A stretch of 64,000 bases of DNA, from contig NZ_OX352320.1 in NCBI RefSeq assembly GCF_947090785.1, positions 3,089,001-3,153,000 on the forward strand, written 5' to 3'. The position numbers and the translations under genes are program-made. Origin of the DNA: Rheinheimera sp. MM224. Lineage in GTDB: Bacteria; Pseudomonadota; Gammaproteobacteria; Enterobacterales; Alteromonadaceae. Below, piece after piece: positions 8,308-16,997 of this stretch (positions are counted from its first letter, which is position 1; the number at the start of each line of letters is the position of its first letter). Below the pieces are notes generated by a model. It did no database searches and was not told where the DNA came from. It saw nothing but the letters and a program-made list of their open reading frames with translations.

Positions 8308-8751
8308 TTACAAGGCTTCGAGCTGCTGAAACAATAAATCACAGCTGTGTTTTAACTGCAGTAACTGCTCTAAAGGCAAACCTGACTGCTGAAAAATCGC
8401 CATCGGAATATGGCTGGCCTGAGTTTTTAATGCCTTGCCTTGTTCAGTCAGTCGAATTTGCACCACACGCTCATCCTGCGCACTGCGGGTGCGACTGACT
8501 AAGCCTTTGCTTTCCAGCCGTTTTAATAAAGGAGTTAAAGTGCCGGAATCCAGATACAGCTTTTCCCCCAACTCTTTAACGTTGACTTCAGGCTGTTGCC
8601 ACAACACCAGCATCGCCAGATACTGAGGATAGGTTAAATCCAAAGGTTCCAGCAGCAGCCGATAACTGCGTACCAGCTTGTGGCTAGCGCTGTACAATGA
8701 AAAACACAGCTGCTTTTCCAGTACTAAATAATCTTCGTTGTCTGCACTCAT
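8308..8751 (-). CDS. ohrR: Organic-peroxide sensor OhrR (MarR family)
   Basis: A 147-residue winged-helix repressor that loses DNA affinity when organic hydroperoxides oxidise a conserved N-terminal cysteine. That cysteine is Cys16 in LEKQLCFSLYSAS. The tyrosine-containing LTYPQYLAMLVLW and the recognition region GEKLYLDSGTLTPLLKRLE match OhrR closely. A second cysteine near the C-terminus (KHSCDLLFQ) suggests the two-cysteine type that forms a disulfide. A clear operator lies 16-39 bases upstream. No ohr gene is present here; the likely cotranscribed gene is DUF1993, and a matching operator lies next to glutathione peroxidase at 48.5 kb. Confidence 0.92.
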   Translation of the reverse strand: MSADNEDYLVLEKQLCFSLYSASHKLVRSYRLLLEPLDLTYPQYLAMLVLWQQPEVNVKELGEKLYLDSGTLTPLLKRLESKGLVSRTRSAQDERVVQIRLTEQGKALKTQASHIPMAIFQQSGLPLEQLLQLKHSCDLLFQQLEAL

Positions 8752-8766
8752 AGCTTTGCCGGACTC

Positions 8767-8790
8767 AATTGAATTGTGTGCAATATACTT
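8767..8790. promoter_or_regulatory. Probable OhrR operator upstream of ohrR
   Basis: Imperfect palindrome AATTGAATTGTGTGCAAT followed by ATACTT, 16-39 bases upstream of the ohrR ATG. AT-rich TTG/CAA dyads of this kind are known OhrR sites. It is 19/24 identical to the perfect palindrome at 48495-48518, indicating autoregulation plus a second target. Confidence 0.75.
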
Positions 8791-8820
8791 GAGTTTATCT
8801 TTAAAATCGAGCCTGTGGAT

Positions 8821-9210
8821 TTAACCAAAAATCAGTTGCCAGAAGCTTGGCTTGCGGTGTTTATGGTATTTTTTTCTCAGTTCATCCATGTTCACCAGTT
8901 GTTGTTGTGCACCAGCTAAGTCATTTTTCTCTAGCAACAATTGAGTTTTATCGACCTCAACGGCCAGTTCTTTTAATCCTTGCTGATACAGCTCAGCTTT
9001 TTCAGGCTGAAATTTACCTTGCTGCGCTTGTTGCAACTGTCCCTCAAAACTAGCTAAGGCAGCTGTCATTTGCTCAACGGACTGAGCTTCATTCGCTTGC
9101 TTAAAACTCAGCGCCATCTGCTTCATGGTTTTTTCCATATCCACATCATTTGCCGACACCGAAGTGCAGACCAACAAACTACTTAGCAGCACAGACATTA
9201 CAACTTTCAT
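8821..9210 (-). CDS. Cytochrome b562-like periplasmic protein
   Basis: A 129-residue precursor. The signal peptide MKVVMSVLLSSLLVCTSVSA is exposed only if the ATG at 9210 is used. The mature part is an all-helical four-helix-bundle sequence of cytochrome b562 length. A methionine lies a few residues into the mature protein (NDVDMEKTM) and a histidine near the C-terminus (LRKKYHKHRK). These correspond to the axial heme ligands Met7 and His102 of E. coli cytochrome b562. Heme binding is inferred from those positions only. The family's electron partner is unknown. It is transcribed alone. Confidence 0.75.
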   Translation of the reverse strand: MKVVMSVLLSSLLVCTSVSANDVDMEKTMKQMALSFKQANEAQSVEQMTAALASFEGQLQQAQQGKFQPEKAELYQQGLKELAVEVDKTQLLLEKNDLAGAQQQLVNMDELRKKYHKHRKPSFWQLIFG

Positions 9211-9319
9211 CAGAAATCCTCTTAAAAATTCAGGCCTATTATAAGCAAGTTCAGCCCTTGTGCTGTGCATTTCTGAGCTATGATGCTGCAACTTAAGGTC
9301 AGACAGAGGAAAAACACCG

Positions 9320-10108
9320 ATGAGACTGCCGATCTATCAGGTCGATGCTTTTACCGATCAGCTTTTTAAAGGCAACTATGCCGCTGTGGTCCCTTTGCCA
9401 CACGCCATCAGTGGCGAGTTGATGCAACAGATAGCGACAGAAAACAACCTGTCAGAAACCGCTTTTGTGTTGGAGCTTGGGAAGGATCATTATCAGATCC
9501 GCTGGTTTTCTCCTGTCACTGAAATTGATTTTTGTGGTCACGCCACCTTAGCCGCAGCTTTTGTATTATTTGACCAAAGCGATAGGTCAGAACTTCGCTT
9601 TACGACTTTAGAAGTCGGTGACTTAGTCGTCAGTAAACAAGCGAATGATTGGATCCAAATGGATTTTCCAAAACGCCCGGCCAGTCCTATCACAGCACCA
9701 GAAGCATTACTTGCAGGACTATCCATAGAGCCAACTTTGCTGCTTAGAAGCGCTCAGGCTTATTTTGCGATTTACGATAATGAGCAACAGGTAAAACAGT
9801 TAACGACAGAGAGCGAGCAGCTAAAAAAGCTGGCACCTTATGATGTAGTGGCAACAGCACCTGGCACAAGCTATGACTTTGTTTCCCGTTATTTCTGGCC
9901 AGCCAATGGCGGAGATGAAGACCCGGTGACAGGTTCAATTCACGCAGGTTTAGTACCGTACTGGGCAGAGCACTTGGGGAAAAACCAGTTGATGGCGTAT
10001 CAGGCATCCAGCCGTGGTGGCGTATTACGCTGTGAATTAACAGAGGACAGAGTACTGGTGTCGGGTCAGGCGAAGTTGTACCTGCAGGGTGAAATTTACC
10101 TGCCGTAA
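9320..10108 (+). CDS. PhzF-family isomerase
   Basis: A 262-residue enzyme of the PhzF/YddE family (diaminopimelate-epimerase fold). The conserved start IYQVDAFTDQLFKGNYAAVV, the catalytic-glutamate segment ENNLSETAF, FCGHATLAAA, and DEDPVTGSIHAGLVPYW are all intact. PhzF itself isomerises an anthranilate-type intermediate of phenazine synthesis, but stand-alone homologues like this have unknown substrates and no phenazine genes are nearby. AGAGGA lies ten bases before the ATG. Confidence 0.9.
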   Translation: MRLPIYQVDAFTDQLFKGNYAAVVPLPHAISGELMQQIATENNLSETAFVLELGKDHYQIRWFSPVTEIDFCGHATLAAAFVLFDQSDRSELRFTTLEVGDLVVSKQANDWIQMDFPKRPASPITAPEALLAGLSIEPTLLLRSAQAYFAIYDNEQQVKQLTTESEQLKKLAPYDVVATAPGTSYDFVSRYFWPANGGDEDPVTGSIHAGLVPYWAEHLGKNQLMAYQASSRGGVLRCELTEDRVLVSGQAKLYLQGEIYLP

Positions 10109-10132
10109 GCACTTTGATACTACATAGAAACA

Positions 10133-10155
10133 GCAGGACAGACGATCTGTCCTGC
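10133..10155. terminator. Hairpin between convergent genes
   Basis: A perfect 10-bp stem (GCAGGACAGA / TCTGTCCTGC) with loop CGA between the phzF-like stop and the DUF445 stop. The T-run is poor on both strands, so termination is plausible rather than certain. Confidence 0.55.
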
Positions 10156-10166
10156 AGATCTTCGCT

Positions 10167-10880
10167 TTAAATAGCTGGCAAAATACTGCTTGCTAAGCCT
10201 ATCAGAGCACCAAACACACCACCCCACACCACCAGCCAACCTAAATGCTGACGGATCATCTGTTGCACTATGTCTTTCACCATCTCTGGGGTCAGCTCGG
10301 CTAAACGACCTTCGACTACTGCAGCAATTTTAGGTTGCAGCAGATCAATAGTATCCCCCTGATGTAGCTGATTTTTAATTTGCTGTTGTATTTCTGGGCT
10401 ATCGGCAAGCTCTACTAAAGAACGGCTCAGGTTTTCAATAAAAGGCTCTTTCAGCGGCACTAACATTTGAGCTCCACCAAACATCGCCAGCATGCCACCC
10501 AAAGACGATTTTTGTACTGTCTCAAGCAAGGCATCAAAGGCAGGTGATAAGTCGATCGCTTCAATCACCGGAGCCAGTTTTAAACCTACAGCGTCTTGCT
10601 CATGTTGCTCAGCAAGCAAACGTTGCAGGTTTTCTTTACTGAAGAACTGCCCCATGATCAGATCATAAATACCTTGTTTAAATTCACTAAACCGCGCTGG
10701 AATAACACCTGAGCCATAGAGCAAAGGCACTTTTTCAAACAGCATATGAATAGCCAGCCAGTTGGTCACGGCGCCGGAAAAAGCAAACAAGCCCATAGCC
10801 CACAACCAGGGGATTGCGAAAAACCAGCCACAGGCCATCACAATCAAAGACAACAGATTGGTCAAAAGACTTTTATTCAT
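10167..10880 (-). CDS. DUF445 family membrane protein
   Basis: A 237-residue protein. An N-terminal membrane hairpin (LLTNLLSLIVMACGWFF and LWAMGLFAFSGAVTNWLAI) is followed by the DUF445 signature AVTNWLAIHMLFEKVPLLYGSG (residues about 36-57), a long amphipathic helical region, and a C-terminal hydrophobic anchor (LVVWGGVFGALIGLASSIL). Function of the family is not established. The ATG at 10880 has GGAG eight bases upstream; a TTG at 10895 is less likely. Confidence 0.8.
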   Translation of the reverse strand: MNKSLLTNLLSLIVMACGWFFAIPWLWAMGLFAFSGAVTNWLAIHMLFEKVPLLYGSGVIPARFSEFKQGIYDLIMGQFFSKENLQRLLAEQHEQDAVGLKLAPVIEAIDLSPAFDALLETVQKSSLGGMLAMFGGAQMLVPLKEPFIENLSRSLVELADSPEIQQQIKNQLHQGDTIDLLQPKIAAVVEGRLAELTPEMVKDIVQQMIRQHLGWLVVWGGVFGALIGLASSILPAI

Positions 10881-10966
10881 CAGAACTCCAAACAAATAGC
10901 GGAAATGGCGGCGATTGTAATCAGTGTACAGGAGAACAACAAGAGAGCAGATGACAAAGCCCTTCG

Positions 10967-10988
10967 CTCTGCAGTTTTAGCTGCAGAG
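10967..10988. terminator. Hairpin downstream of the NIT chemoreceptor
   Basis: An 8-bp perfect stem CTCTGCAG / CTGCAGAG with a six-base loop, 17 bases beyond the chemoreceptor stop on the minus strand. There is no run of T after it, so it may be a weak or Rho-assisted terminator. Confidence 0.4.
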
Positions 10989-11004
10989 ACCGTAGAAGCA
11001 TGAC

Positions 11005-12975
11005 TTACACCTGAAAAGCAGCGGCCATTTGCTGTAATGAACTGGCCAGTTTAGCTTGCTCAGACACAGTAGCAGACAGTTGCCGGCCCCCTTCAGCCGC
11101 CTGCTCTGTCTGATCGCTGATGTGTTGCACACTCAGTGCAATTTGCTCTGCAACTGTGGCTTGTTCCTCAACAGAAGCGCTGATTTGAATCGCCATGGCG
11201 CGGATTTGTTCAATAGACTGGAATATACCAGACACCGCCTGACTGACTAATTCGCTTTGTTCCAGGCTCGAGCTGGCAAGTTGTTCGCTTTGTTGCATAG
11301 AGCTTGTGACAGCTGACATATCCAGTTGAAACTGGCTGACCATGCCCTGAATTTCAGCGGTAGATTGTTGAGTGCGCTGTGCTAAAGAGCGAACTTCATC
11401 GGCTACTACAGCAAAACCCCGGCCTTGATCGCCAGCCCTGGCAGCTTCAATGGCTGCGTTTAACGCCAGTAAGTTGGTTTGCTCAGCAATAGCACGGATC
11501 ACAGACACCACTTCATTAATTTTCTGGCTACTTTGATTCAGTTGATTCACCTGAACGGCAACATGATTGAGCGTACTGACCACCTGAACCACGGCCTGAT
11601 GGCTTTGGCCTACCCGTTCATTCACATTGGCTGTTAGTTGATGAGTATCTTCTGCCGCAGCTGAGCTCTGATGAACATGAGAGGCCACATCTTTCACCGA
11701 TACACTCAGTTCTTCAACAGCACTGGCCACTGTTAAGGTTTCTTCGTTTTGTTTGTGTAAAGCATCCGAATTGTGATCCACAGTAGCTGCTGTTTGCTCA
11801 GCCACGGCAGAAAGTTGAACACTGGCATGTAGCAGTTGATCCACAGTACCGCGAAACTGCTGCAGCATCTGATTTAATGCCAACGCAATCTGACTGAATT
11901 CATCACTGCCCCATTGTGGCGCCGTCACCCTTAAGTCTTTTTGTTGTGCTGATTGCTGCATAACCTGCACTAGCGTATTCACTTGCATCACCAAACCCCT
12001 GATCACTTGCCAGGCTAAAAAGATCACTGCAATCAGCACCAGCAGATTTAGCACCACTAACCATAAAAAGCTCTGATAACTGTGCTGATAACTCTGTTTG
12101 GCTAACTGTAAAATTTGTTCTGTCAGTTGCTGTTCCATCAGTTTTAACTGATTAATGCGGTTGCTGGACAATTCAAACCATTGCTTAGGCATTGCAATAA
12201 GCTGTTGCTGCATGGCCTGTTGGCGGATAGCCAGCATTTCACTGAATTTTGGTTGCTGGTCTTTCAGCCACTGCTTTTGTTCGTCTGTGGCAAACTGCTG
12301 AAATTGTGAAAAGAACAGCTGCTGCTGTGCAATATTGCTCAGATACGAAATATAAGTTTCCGCAGTAAAACTGCCTTTGGTCAAAGCAGCATTGAGTTGG
12401 GCCCGTTCCAGTCCTGCCCGTTCTTTCGCTTCACTCCAACTGTAAAGCGAGTTCAGTGGACCATTTAGCTGCATATCCGTATTAAACTTCAATACAGACT
12501 GCGCTATAGATAGCAGTTGTTGATTTAACTCACTGTAATACCGGATCATTACTGCTGCGGTCAGGCTCTTACTGCTGACCTCGGCACGGCTTTGTGATAA
12601 CCCACCCAGCTTGGTTTCAATATTCTGCAGCAGAGCCAATTGCTCAGCACTTTGGAAACTTTGCTGGCCTTGTTTTAACTGCTGTAAAAACAACTGAAGT
12701 TGCTGATCCACTAAACTACGCTGCTGACTAAGTTCCGCCGGTAAATCTAAAGTCTGACTATTCAGGAAACCAGCGCTTAACCCCCGCTCCTTTTGCAGCT
12801 CATGCACCAGATCGACAGCTTTGACCAGTACAGTCATTTGTTCCGTGACGGCATTACTTTGACGGGTTTGTTGGTAACGATCGATAGCCTGCTGGCTGAC
12901 AAACCAGAGTAGCAATATAAATAGCGGCAACACTAACACCAACAACCTGAATTGGATTTTTAGACTCAGCAACAT
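11005..12975 (-). CDS. Methyl-accepting chemotaxis protein with NIT sensor domain
   Basis: A 656-residue transmembrane chemoreceptor. Order: N-terminal helix (about 8-27), periplasmic NIT domain (about 45-290) with its hallmark [18 protein letters not shown], second helix near 300-325, HAMP, then the MCP signalling hairpin with [20 protein letters not shown] at its tip. NIT domains are linked to nitrate/nitrite sensing in a few cases, but the ligand here is unknown. No CheR-binding pentapeptide is visible at the C-terminus (ends AAAFQV). An orphan periplasmic binding protein gene lies directly upstream on the same strand, 134 bases away. Confidence 0.93.
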   Translation of the reverse strand: MLLSLKIQFRLLVLVLPLFILLLWFVSQQAIDRYQQTRQSNAVTEQMTVLVKAVDLVHELQKERGLSAGFLNSQTLDLPAELSQQRSLVDQQLQLFLQQLKQGQQSFQSAEQLALLQNIETKLGGLSQSRAEVSSKSLTAAVMIRYYSELNQQLLSIAQSVLKFNTDMQLNGPLNSLYSWSEAKERAGLERAQLNAALTKGSFTAETYISYLSNIAQQQLFFSQFQQFATDEQKQWLKDQQPKFSEMLAIRQQAMQQQLIAMPKQWFELSSNRINQLKLMEQQLTEQILQLAKQSYQHSYQSFLWLVVLNLLVLIAVIFLAWQVIRGLVMQVNTLVQVMQQSAQQKDLRVTAPQWGSDEFSQIALALNQMLQQFRGTVDQLLHASVQLSAVAEQTAATVDHNSDALHKQNEETLTVASAVEELSVSVKDVASHVHQSSAAAEDTHQLTANVNERVGQSHQAVVQVVSTLNHVAVQVNQLNQSSQKINEVVSVIRAIAEQTNLLALNAAIEAARAGDQGRGFAVVADEVRSLAQRTQQSTAEIQGMVSQFQLDMSAVTSSMQQSEQLASSSLEQSELVSQAVSGIFQSIEQIRAMAIQISASVEEQATVAEQIALSVQHISDQTEQAAEGGRQLSATVSEQAKLASSLQQMAAAFQV

Positions 12976-13109
12976 TATGTATCTCCCTTTTGCTCATTAT
13001 TCCTTTGCTTTCCACTGCACTATTCCGCCAAAACAAGGATTTATTGTTCTTAATCAAAGTATTACCTGACCGAAAACTAAGTATAGTCAGCTGTTTTCAA
13101 TTCTGTGTT

Positions 13110-14003
13110 TCATCTTGAAGGTTTTTGTTTCATCTGCAACAGCTCCAGCCAGAAATCAGGTTTTCCCTGTTGATGTAAAGCGGGCAAAACAGGATTATGA
13201 AGTTTAAGTACAACAGACTGGCTGTAACGATGGGGTTCAAAGACGTGACGGGTCACCGGATGTTGCTGCATAAATGCAAGCAACTCTCCTGAGTCATGCA
13301 TAGTTTTTAGCCCTTGTTCCAGGCGTCTGGCAAGAGTTTCGTCGTCCGGATTAACATAAAAATGTACAGGTAAAGAGTAATACAGCAGCACTGAGGTAAA
13401 AAAACTTAGTCCCTGATAGTCCGGCTGCAGATTGGCGAGCTCAGCATCACCTTCTATCACACTGCGAGGGAAATAATCACAACGGCCCTTGTGCAGCATA
13501 TCCAGTATCGAATCAAACTTTTGCACTGTATGAACTTTAAGCCCTGCATATTGCAACACCTGAACATCAGGCCATTTCTCTCCCTGACAAGCGGTAAATT
13601 GGCGTAAGTCGTTGACAGTTTTTACCTGTTGAAACTGCTGCAACTGACTGTTTTTAATGATCATACCGCGTAAACCAAGACCCCCATACAAAATAGTGGC
13701 AGGGACAAGCCGCAGATGCTGTTCTATTTCTGTGGTCGGGGTTAACCAGTGCACATCAATGCGATTTTTCTTCAGCATCAGTTTCCACAAAGACCCTGAC
13801 GCAGGCACAGGTTCAAATACCAAATGCGCAGGACCATAGTCAGCTGCTGTCTTTTGTAGCACCAGATCAAGTAAATCAAAGTAATACGAAGTGCTGGCTT
13901 CCAGCCTGGATTGTGGCGTGGCCACATGAATTGCGGTGCTGGCGCTTACGCTGAATAAGCAGGCAAGACTAAATAAACTAAAACAAAGCAGTAATGAACG
14001 CAT
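13110..14003 (-). CDS. Orphan periplasmic binding-protein-like gene
   Basis: A 297-residue exported protein with signal peptide (MRSLLLCFSLFSLACLFSVS) and a two-lobed solute-binding pattern. The first lobe includes the DVHWLTPTTEIEQHL region and the hinge TVNDLRQFTACQG. The second contains GRCDYFPRSVIEGDAELAN, the usual phrase in transporter substrate-binding proteins lacking a transporter. Two cysteines (CQG and GRC) might form a disulfide. GGGGA lies seven bases before the ATG. It sits upstream of the NIT chemoreceptor on the same strand, so it could present ligand to it. That link rests only on position. Confidence 0.65.
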   Translation of the reverse strand: MRSLLLCFSLFSLACLFSVSASTAIHVATPQSRLEASTSYYFDLLDLVLQKTAADYGPAHLVFEPVPASGSLWKLMLKKNRIDVHWLTPTTEIEQHLRLVPATILYGGLGLRGMIIKNSQLQQFQQVKTVNDLRQFTACQGEKWPDVQVLQYAGLKVHTVQKFDSILDMLHKGRCDYFPRSVIEGDAELANLQPDYQGLSFFTSVLLYYSLPVHFYVNPDDETLARRLEQGLKTMHDSGELLAFMQQHPVTRHVFEPHRYSQSVVLKLHNPVLPALHQQGKPDFWLELLQMKQKPSR

Positions 14004-14134
14004 CGGATAATCCCCGGAGAACCATCCTTGAAATCATCAGTCCGTCAGTAATTAACTACATTCAAATTTATCATTTTTATCATTTACCCGCAAGTCAGCA
14101 TTTGATCTAATGTTTTATCAGATTCATATTTAAC

Positions 14135-14266
14135 TTAGCTTGGGATCACAGCAATACTCTCCAGTAACAATACAATGGCCCCTGTCAGAACAACGATGAG
14201 CCCAAGCCATTGCCGGGTGGTTTTAATCAGTCGGTGTGGTGTTTTTTGCGATTTAGGTTCTATCAT
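14135..14266 (-). CDS. Candidate 43-residue single-span membrane protein
   Basis: A short reading frame in the gap between the binding protein and the MocR gene. It has a basic N-terminus (MIEPKSQKTPHRLIKTTRQW), then a strongly hydrophobic span (LGLIVVLTGAIVLLLE) and a short SIAVIPS tail. The positive-inside composition is what a real small membrane protein would show. The ribosome site is weak, and I recognise no family. The opposite strand also has an open frame here, but with no protein-like features. Confidence 0.4.
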   Translation of the reverse strand: MIEPKSQKTPHRLIKTTRQWLGLIVVLTGAIVLLLESIAVIPS

Positions 14267-14336
14267 CAGGTTTGAACAGAGGTCAGTGAAAACAACTCAG
14301 ATGATAATAATTCCTATTTGCAAGTTAGGCAATATT

Positions 14337-15782
14337 TTATGCTTCATTACCCTTTTTAAATAACTGCAATAGCTGCGCAATTAACTGTACACCCAATAGC
14401 AGTTGCTGCTCTGTGGTATTGGCTAAACCTATCACCAAACCAGTACGCTTTTCTCCTGAAAACACATAACGGCTTAACGGCTGCACTCTGTAGCCTTGCT
14501 TTAACAATTCTGCCGTCAGTTGTTGATCAGCTAATTCATAAGGAAACTCAATGCTGATATGCAAACCAGCATAACGGGCATGTAACTTCGCTTCTGGTAA
14601 AAACTCTGCAATAAGCTGCAGGCAATACTGCTGTTTGTGCTGATACAGCTGCCTCATCTTGCGTAAATGCCGGCCAAAATGGCCCTCCAACATAAAATCT
14701 GCTGTGACCGCCTGAGGCAATAAAGCCACATCGCCGTAAACAGCCTGCAATAAAGCGGCGGCTTTTAGCATCCACTGTTTTGGCAGCACCAGATAGCCCA
14801 AACGCAGAGCCGGAAACAAGGTTTTGCTAAAGGACCCAACGTAAATCACACCCTGCCCTTGTGCTAACCCCTGCAAACTGGCAATCGGCCTGTGTTTAAA
14901 CTGAAACTCGCTGTCGTAATCATCTTCTACCAAAATACAGTGTTGCTGCCGTGCCCATTCCAATAAATGCAGCCGCTCCGTCAGCGGCATAATGCCCCCC
15001 ATAGGGTATTGATGGGCAGGGGTTACAAACAAAGCTTTACAACCTTTCAGTTGATTGAGCGCTGAAATCGCAAGGCCATGATCTGAACTGGCATCAATAT
15101 AATGGATCTCTGCTTCTGCAAGCTGTAAGGCCTGGCGCAAACGTGGATAACCCGGCGATTCCATAGCCACTTTGTCACCGGCTTTACTGGCCAGCTTTGC
15201 CGCGATAAATAACGCAGCCTGAGCTCCGGGAGTGATCAGAATACAGTCTTCATCACAGACCACCTGACGCGACTGGCGTAAATAGTCTTTCAGCGCTAAA
15301 CGCAGTGGCATATACCCCATAGCATCGGCCATACCAGCCAAAGCGGCTCTACCACTATGGCGCTGAGTCAGCTTTTGCCACAACACAAAAGGAAAGGCGG
15401 ATAAATCTGGCACGCCAGTTTGCAGCAGTCCCGAAGCTGGTCCGGATTTTAGGCTAATGTCATAGTCAAACAGCACCATTTCTGTTTGAGCAGCAACTGT
15501 AGTCTCTGTACTGGCCTGAAAAAACTGATCAGGGGCTGTGGCTATAATCTGATAACCCCGTCCCTGCTGCCCTAGCAGATAACCTTCAGCCACCAACTGC
15601 TGCAATACCTGATTCACTGTATTGCGGCTCAGTCCCAAATCTGCCGCCAACTGCCTGCTGGACGGCAATAACGCGTCAGTTGGCCATTGTGCAGTTAATA
15701 GCTTTTCACGCAGCGCCTGATACAGCTGCTGTTGCAAAGTGCCCTGACCGGACAGAAAAAAACTTCCAAGTTCAATACGCAA
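14337..15782 (-). CDS. MocR-family (GntR-aminotransferase) regulator
   Basis: About 481 residues: an N-terminal GntR winged helix (LQQQLYQALREKLL then SRQLAADLGLSRNTVNQVLQQL) joined to a fold-type I aminotransferase domain. The PLP-binding lysine is in YVGSFSKTLFPALRLGYL, and the cofactor-contacting LVEDDYDSEF is present. Such proteins (PdxR, GabR, TauR) sense amino compounds through PLP. The TTG at 15782 begins just before the family-like RIELGSFFL and has GAGAG upstream. A longer ATG form from 15887 would overlap the divergent acetyltransferase start and its promoter. Its likely targets are the divergent GNAT-PaiB pair. Confidence 0.85.
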   Translation of the reverse strand: MRIELGSFFLSGQGTLQQQLYQALREKLLTAQWPTDALLPSSRQLAADLGLSRNTVNQVLQQLVAEGYLLGQQGRGYQIIATAPDQFFQASTETTVAAQTEMVLFDYDISLKSGPASGLLQTGVPDLSAFPFVLWQKLTQRHSGRAALAGMADAMGYMPLRLALKDYLRQSRQVVCDEDCILITPGAQAALFIAAKLASKAGDKVAMESPGYPRLRQALQLAEAEIHYIDASSDHGLAISALNQLKGCKALFVTPAHQYPMGGIMPLTERLHLLEWARQQHCILVEDDYDSEFQFKHRPIASLQGLAQGQGVIYVGSFSKTLFPALRLGYLVLPKQWMLKAAALLQAVYGDVALLPQAVTADFMLEGHFGRHLRKMRQLYQHKQQYCLQLIAEFLPEAKLHARYAGLHISIEFPYELADQQLTAELLKQGYRVQPLSRYVFSGEKRTGLVIGLANTTEQQLLLGVQLIAQLLQLFKKGNEA

Positions 15783-15783
15783 A

Positions 15784-15832
15784 CTGGATCTCTCACTTTG
15801 ACAAAACTGGCACTTTATATAGAACCAGTTTA
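15784..15832. promoter_or_regulatory. Probable MocR operator and divergent promoter
   Basis: Three copies of ACTGG (two direct at 15783 and 15806, one inverted as CCAGT near 15826) surround an AT-rich TTTATATAGA core. Direct plus inverted half sites are usual for MocR regulators. A TTGACA hexamer at 15798 lies inside. The exact -10 pairing is unclear. Confidence 0.45.
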
Positions 15833-15872
15833 ACGATAAAACAGCAGCAGACACAAGCACTGAGGAGTGTAT

Positions 15873-16268
15873 ATGCTGAGTTATCAAGTGGAATCCGGAT
15901 TTGATTTAGAAGAAATGCTGGCTTTGTATAAAGCCTCAGGCATAAACAGACCCATAGAAGACAAAAGCCGGATGGCGACGATACTCGCCAGCGCCAATTT
16001 GCTGGTCACAGCACGGCAAAATGGCAAGCTGGTGGGCCTGGCGCGCTGCATGACAGACAAAGCCTGGGTGGTGTATATTTGCGATTTGCTGGTGGATAAA
16101 AACCTGCAACAACAAGGCATTGGTAAAGAGTTACTGCATCAGGTGCAGCAGATCACTGGCCCTGAAGTGCAGCAGTTATTACACAGCGCTGAAAGTGCAA
16201 TGGGCTACTACCCTAAAGTGGGTTATCAGTTATGCCACAATGCCTTTGTGGTCAAAAGAGAACGCTAA
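15873..16268 (+). CDS. GNAT-family N-acetyltransferase
   Basis: A 131-residue acetyl-CoA-dependent acetyltransferase. The acetyl-CoA pyrophosphate loop appears as QQQGIGKELLHQV (residues about 84-96), preceded by the strand WVVYICDLLVDKNL. The ATG at 15873 follows GAGGAG with a five-base spacer, better than the GTG six bases earlier. It forms a two-gene unit with the PaiB-like gene (six-base gap). This recalls Bacillus paiA-paiB, where PaiA acetylates polyamines, but the substrate here is unproven. Confidence 0.88.
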   Translation: MLSYQVESGFDLEEMLALYKASGINRPIEDKSRMATILASANLLVTARQNGKLVGLARCMTDKAWVVYICDLLVDKNLQQQGIGKELLHQVQQITGPEVQQLLHSAESAMGYYPKVGYQLCHNAFVVKRER

Positions 16269-16274
16269 ACAACT

Positions 16275-16871
16275 ATGTATTTACCTAAATATTTTCAAAG
16301 CGAAGATCCAGAGCAGATCCGTGCTTTTTTGCAGCAGAATTATTTCGGTTTACTGTTAAGCAACAGCCCGGATTTGTTTTACACCCCTTTGCCATTTTTG
16401 TTTGACTGGCAAGAAGGCCAATTGAATGCACACTGCCATATAGCCCGCAACAATCCGCAGTTAAAGCAGCTCAATGAACAGCAGGTACAAATTGTCATTA
16501 TGGGACCTCACGCTTTTGTCGCAGGCGACTGTTACGGCGAAAAGCAGGCCGTTTCAACCTGGAACTACAGTCTGGTTGAGCTCAAAGGCACGGCATTTAC
16601 GCTGAACAACGAGCAAACTCTGGCCTTAGCGCGCAGGCAGGAGAGCTTTTCTGCGCCTGATATGCAGCAGTCTGCCGACTATCAGCAAAAGCTGGTCAAT
16701 GGGATCTGTGGGGTTCGGATAGAAATCAGTAGTTGGCTTGGTAAAATGAAGCTGTCACAAAATAAACCAGAGGCCCAACGACAAAAAGTAGGAGACTACT
16801 TGCAGTCGACAGAACAACCGCAAAAAGTCTGGCAACTGATGCAACAGCTAGGCCTTTATCAGAGCAATTAA
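16275..16871 (+). CDS. PaiB-family FMN-binding protein
   Basis: A 198-residue protein of the PaiB family (split-barrel flavin-binding fold, annotated as FMN-binding negative transcriptional regulator). The N-terminus MYLPKYFQSEDPEQIRAFL, the mid-protein HCHIARNNPQLKQL, and the GPHAFV then STWNYSLVELKG motifs agree with PaiB. In Bacillus PaiB affects sporulation and protease genes; DNA binding is not obvious from the fold. It follows the GNAT gene by six bases and is likely cotranscribed. The MocR gene is divergent from the pair. Confidence 0.88.
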   Translation: MYLPKYFQSEDPEQIRAFLQQNYFGLLLSNSPDLFYTPLPFLFDWQEGQLNAHCHIARNNPQLKQLNEQQVQIVIMGPHAFVAGDCYGEKQAVSTWNYSLVELKGTAFTLNNEQTLALARRQESFSAPDMQQSADYQQKLVNGICGVRIEISSWLGKMKLSQNKPEAQRQKVGDYLQSTEQPQKVWQLMQQLGLYQSN

Positions 16872-16997
16872 AACAGCTTTTTAAGCAACTTTTTAAGCAA
16901 CTATGCGTTTCCCAAAACCCACTAATTTTTTATAAAACTCAGACGCTTAGTTTGAGTTTTTCATATAGGATAGTTACTGGTTTTGGGAGTGGTGGTG

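Noticed and set aside
14175..14363. A 62-residue plus-strand frame
   Set aside because: Cysteine-rich, low-complexity translation, no ribosome site, and it covers the better minus-strand membrane frame.
16870..16905. Direct repeat TTTTTAAGCAACT after the PaiB gene
   Set aside because: Only two copies and short; most likely slippage, not an array or attachment site.
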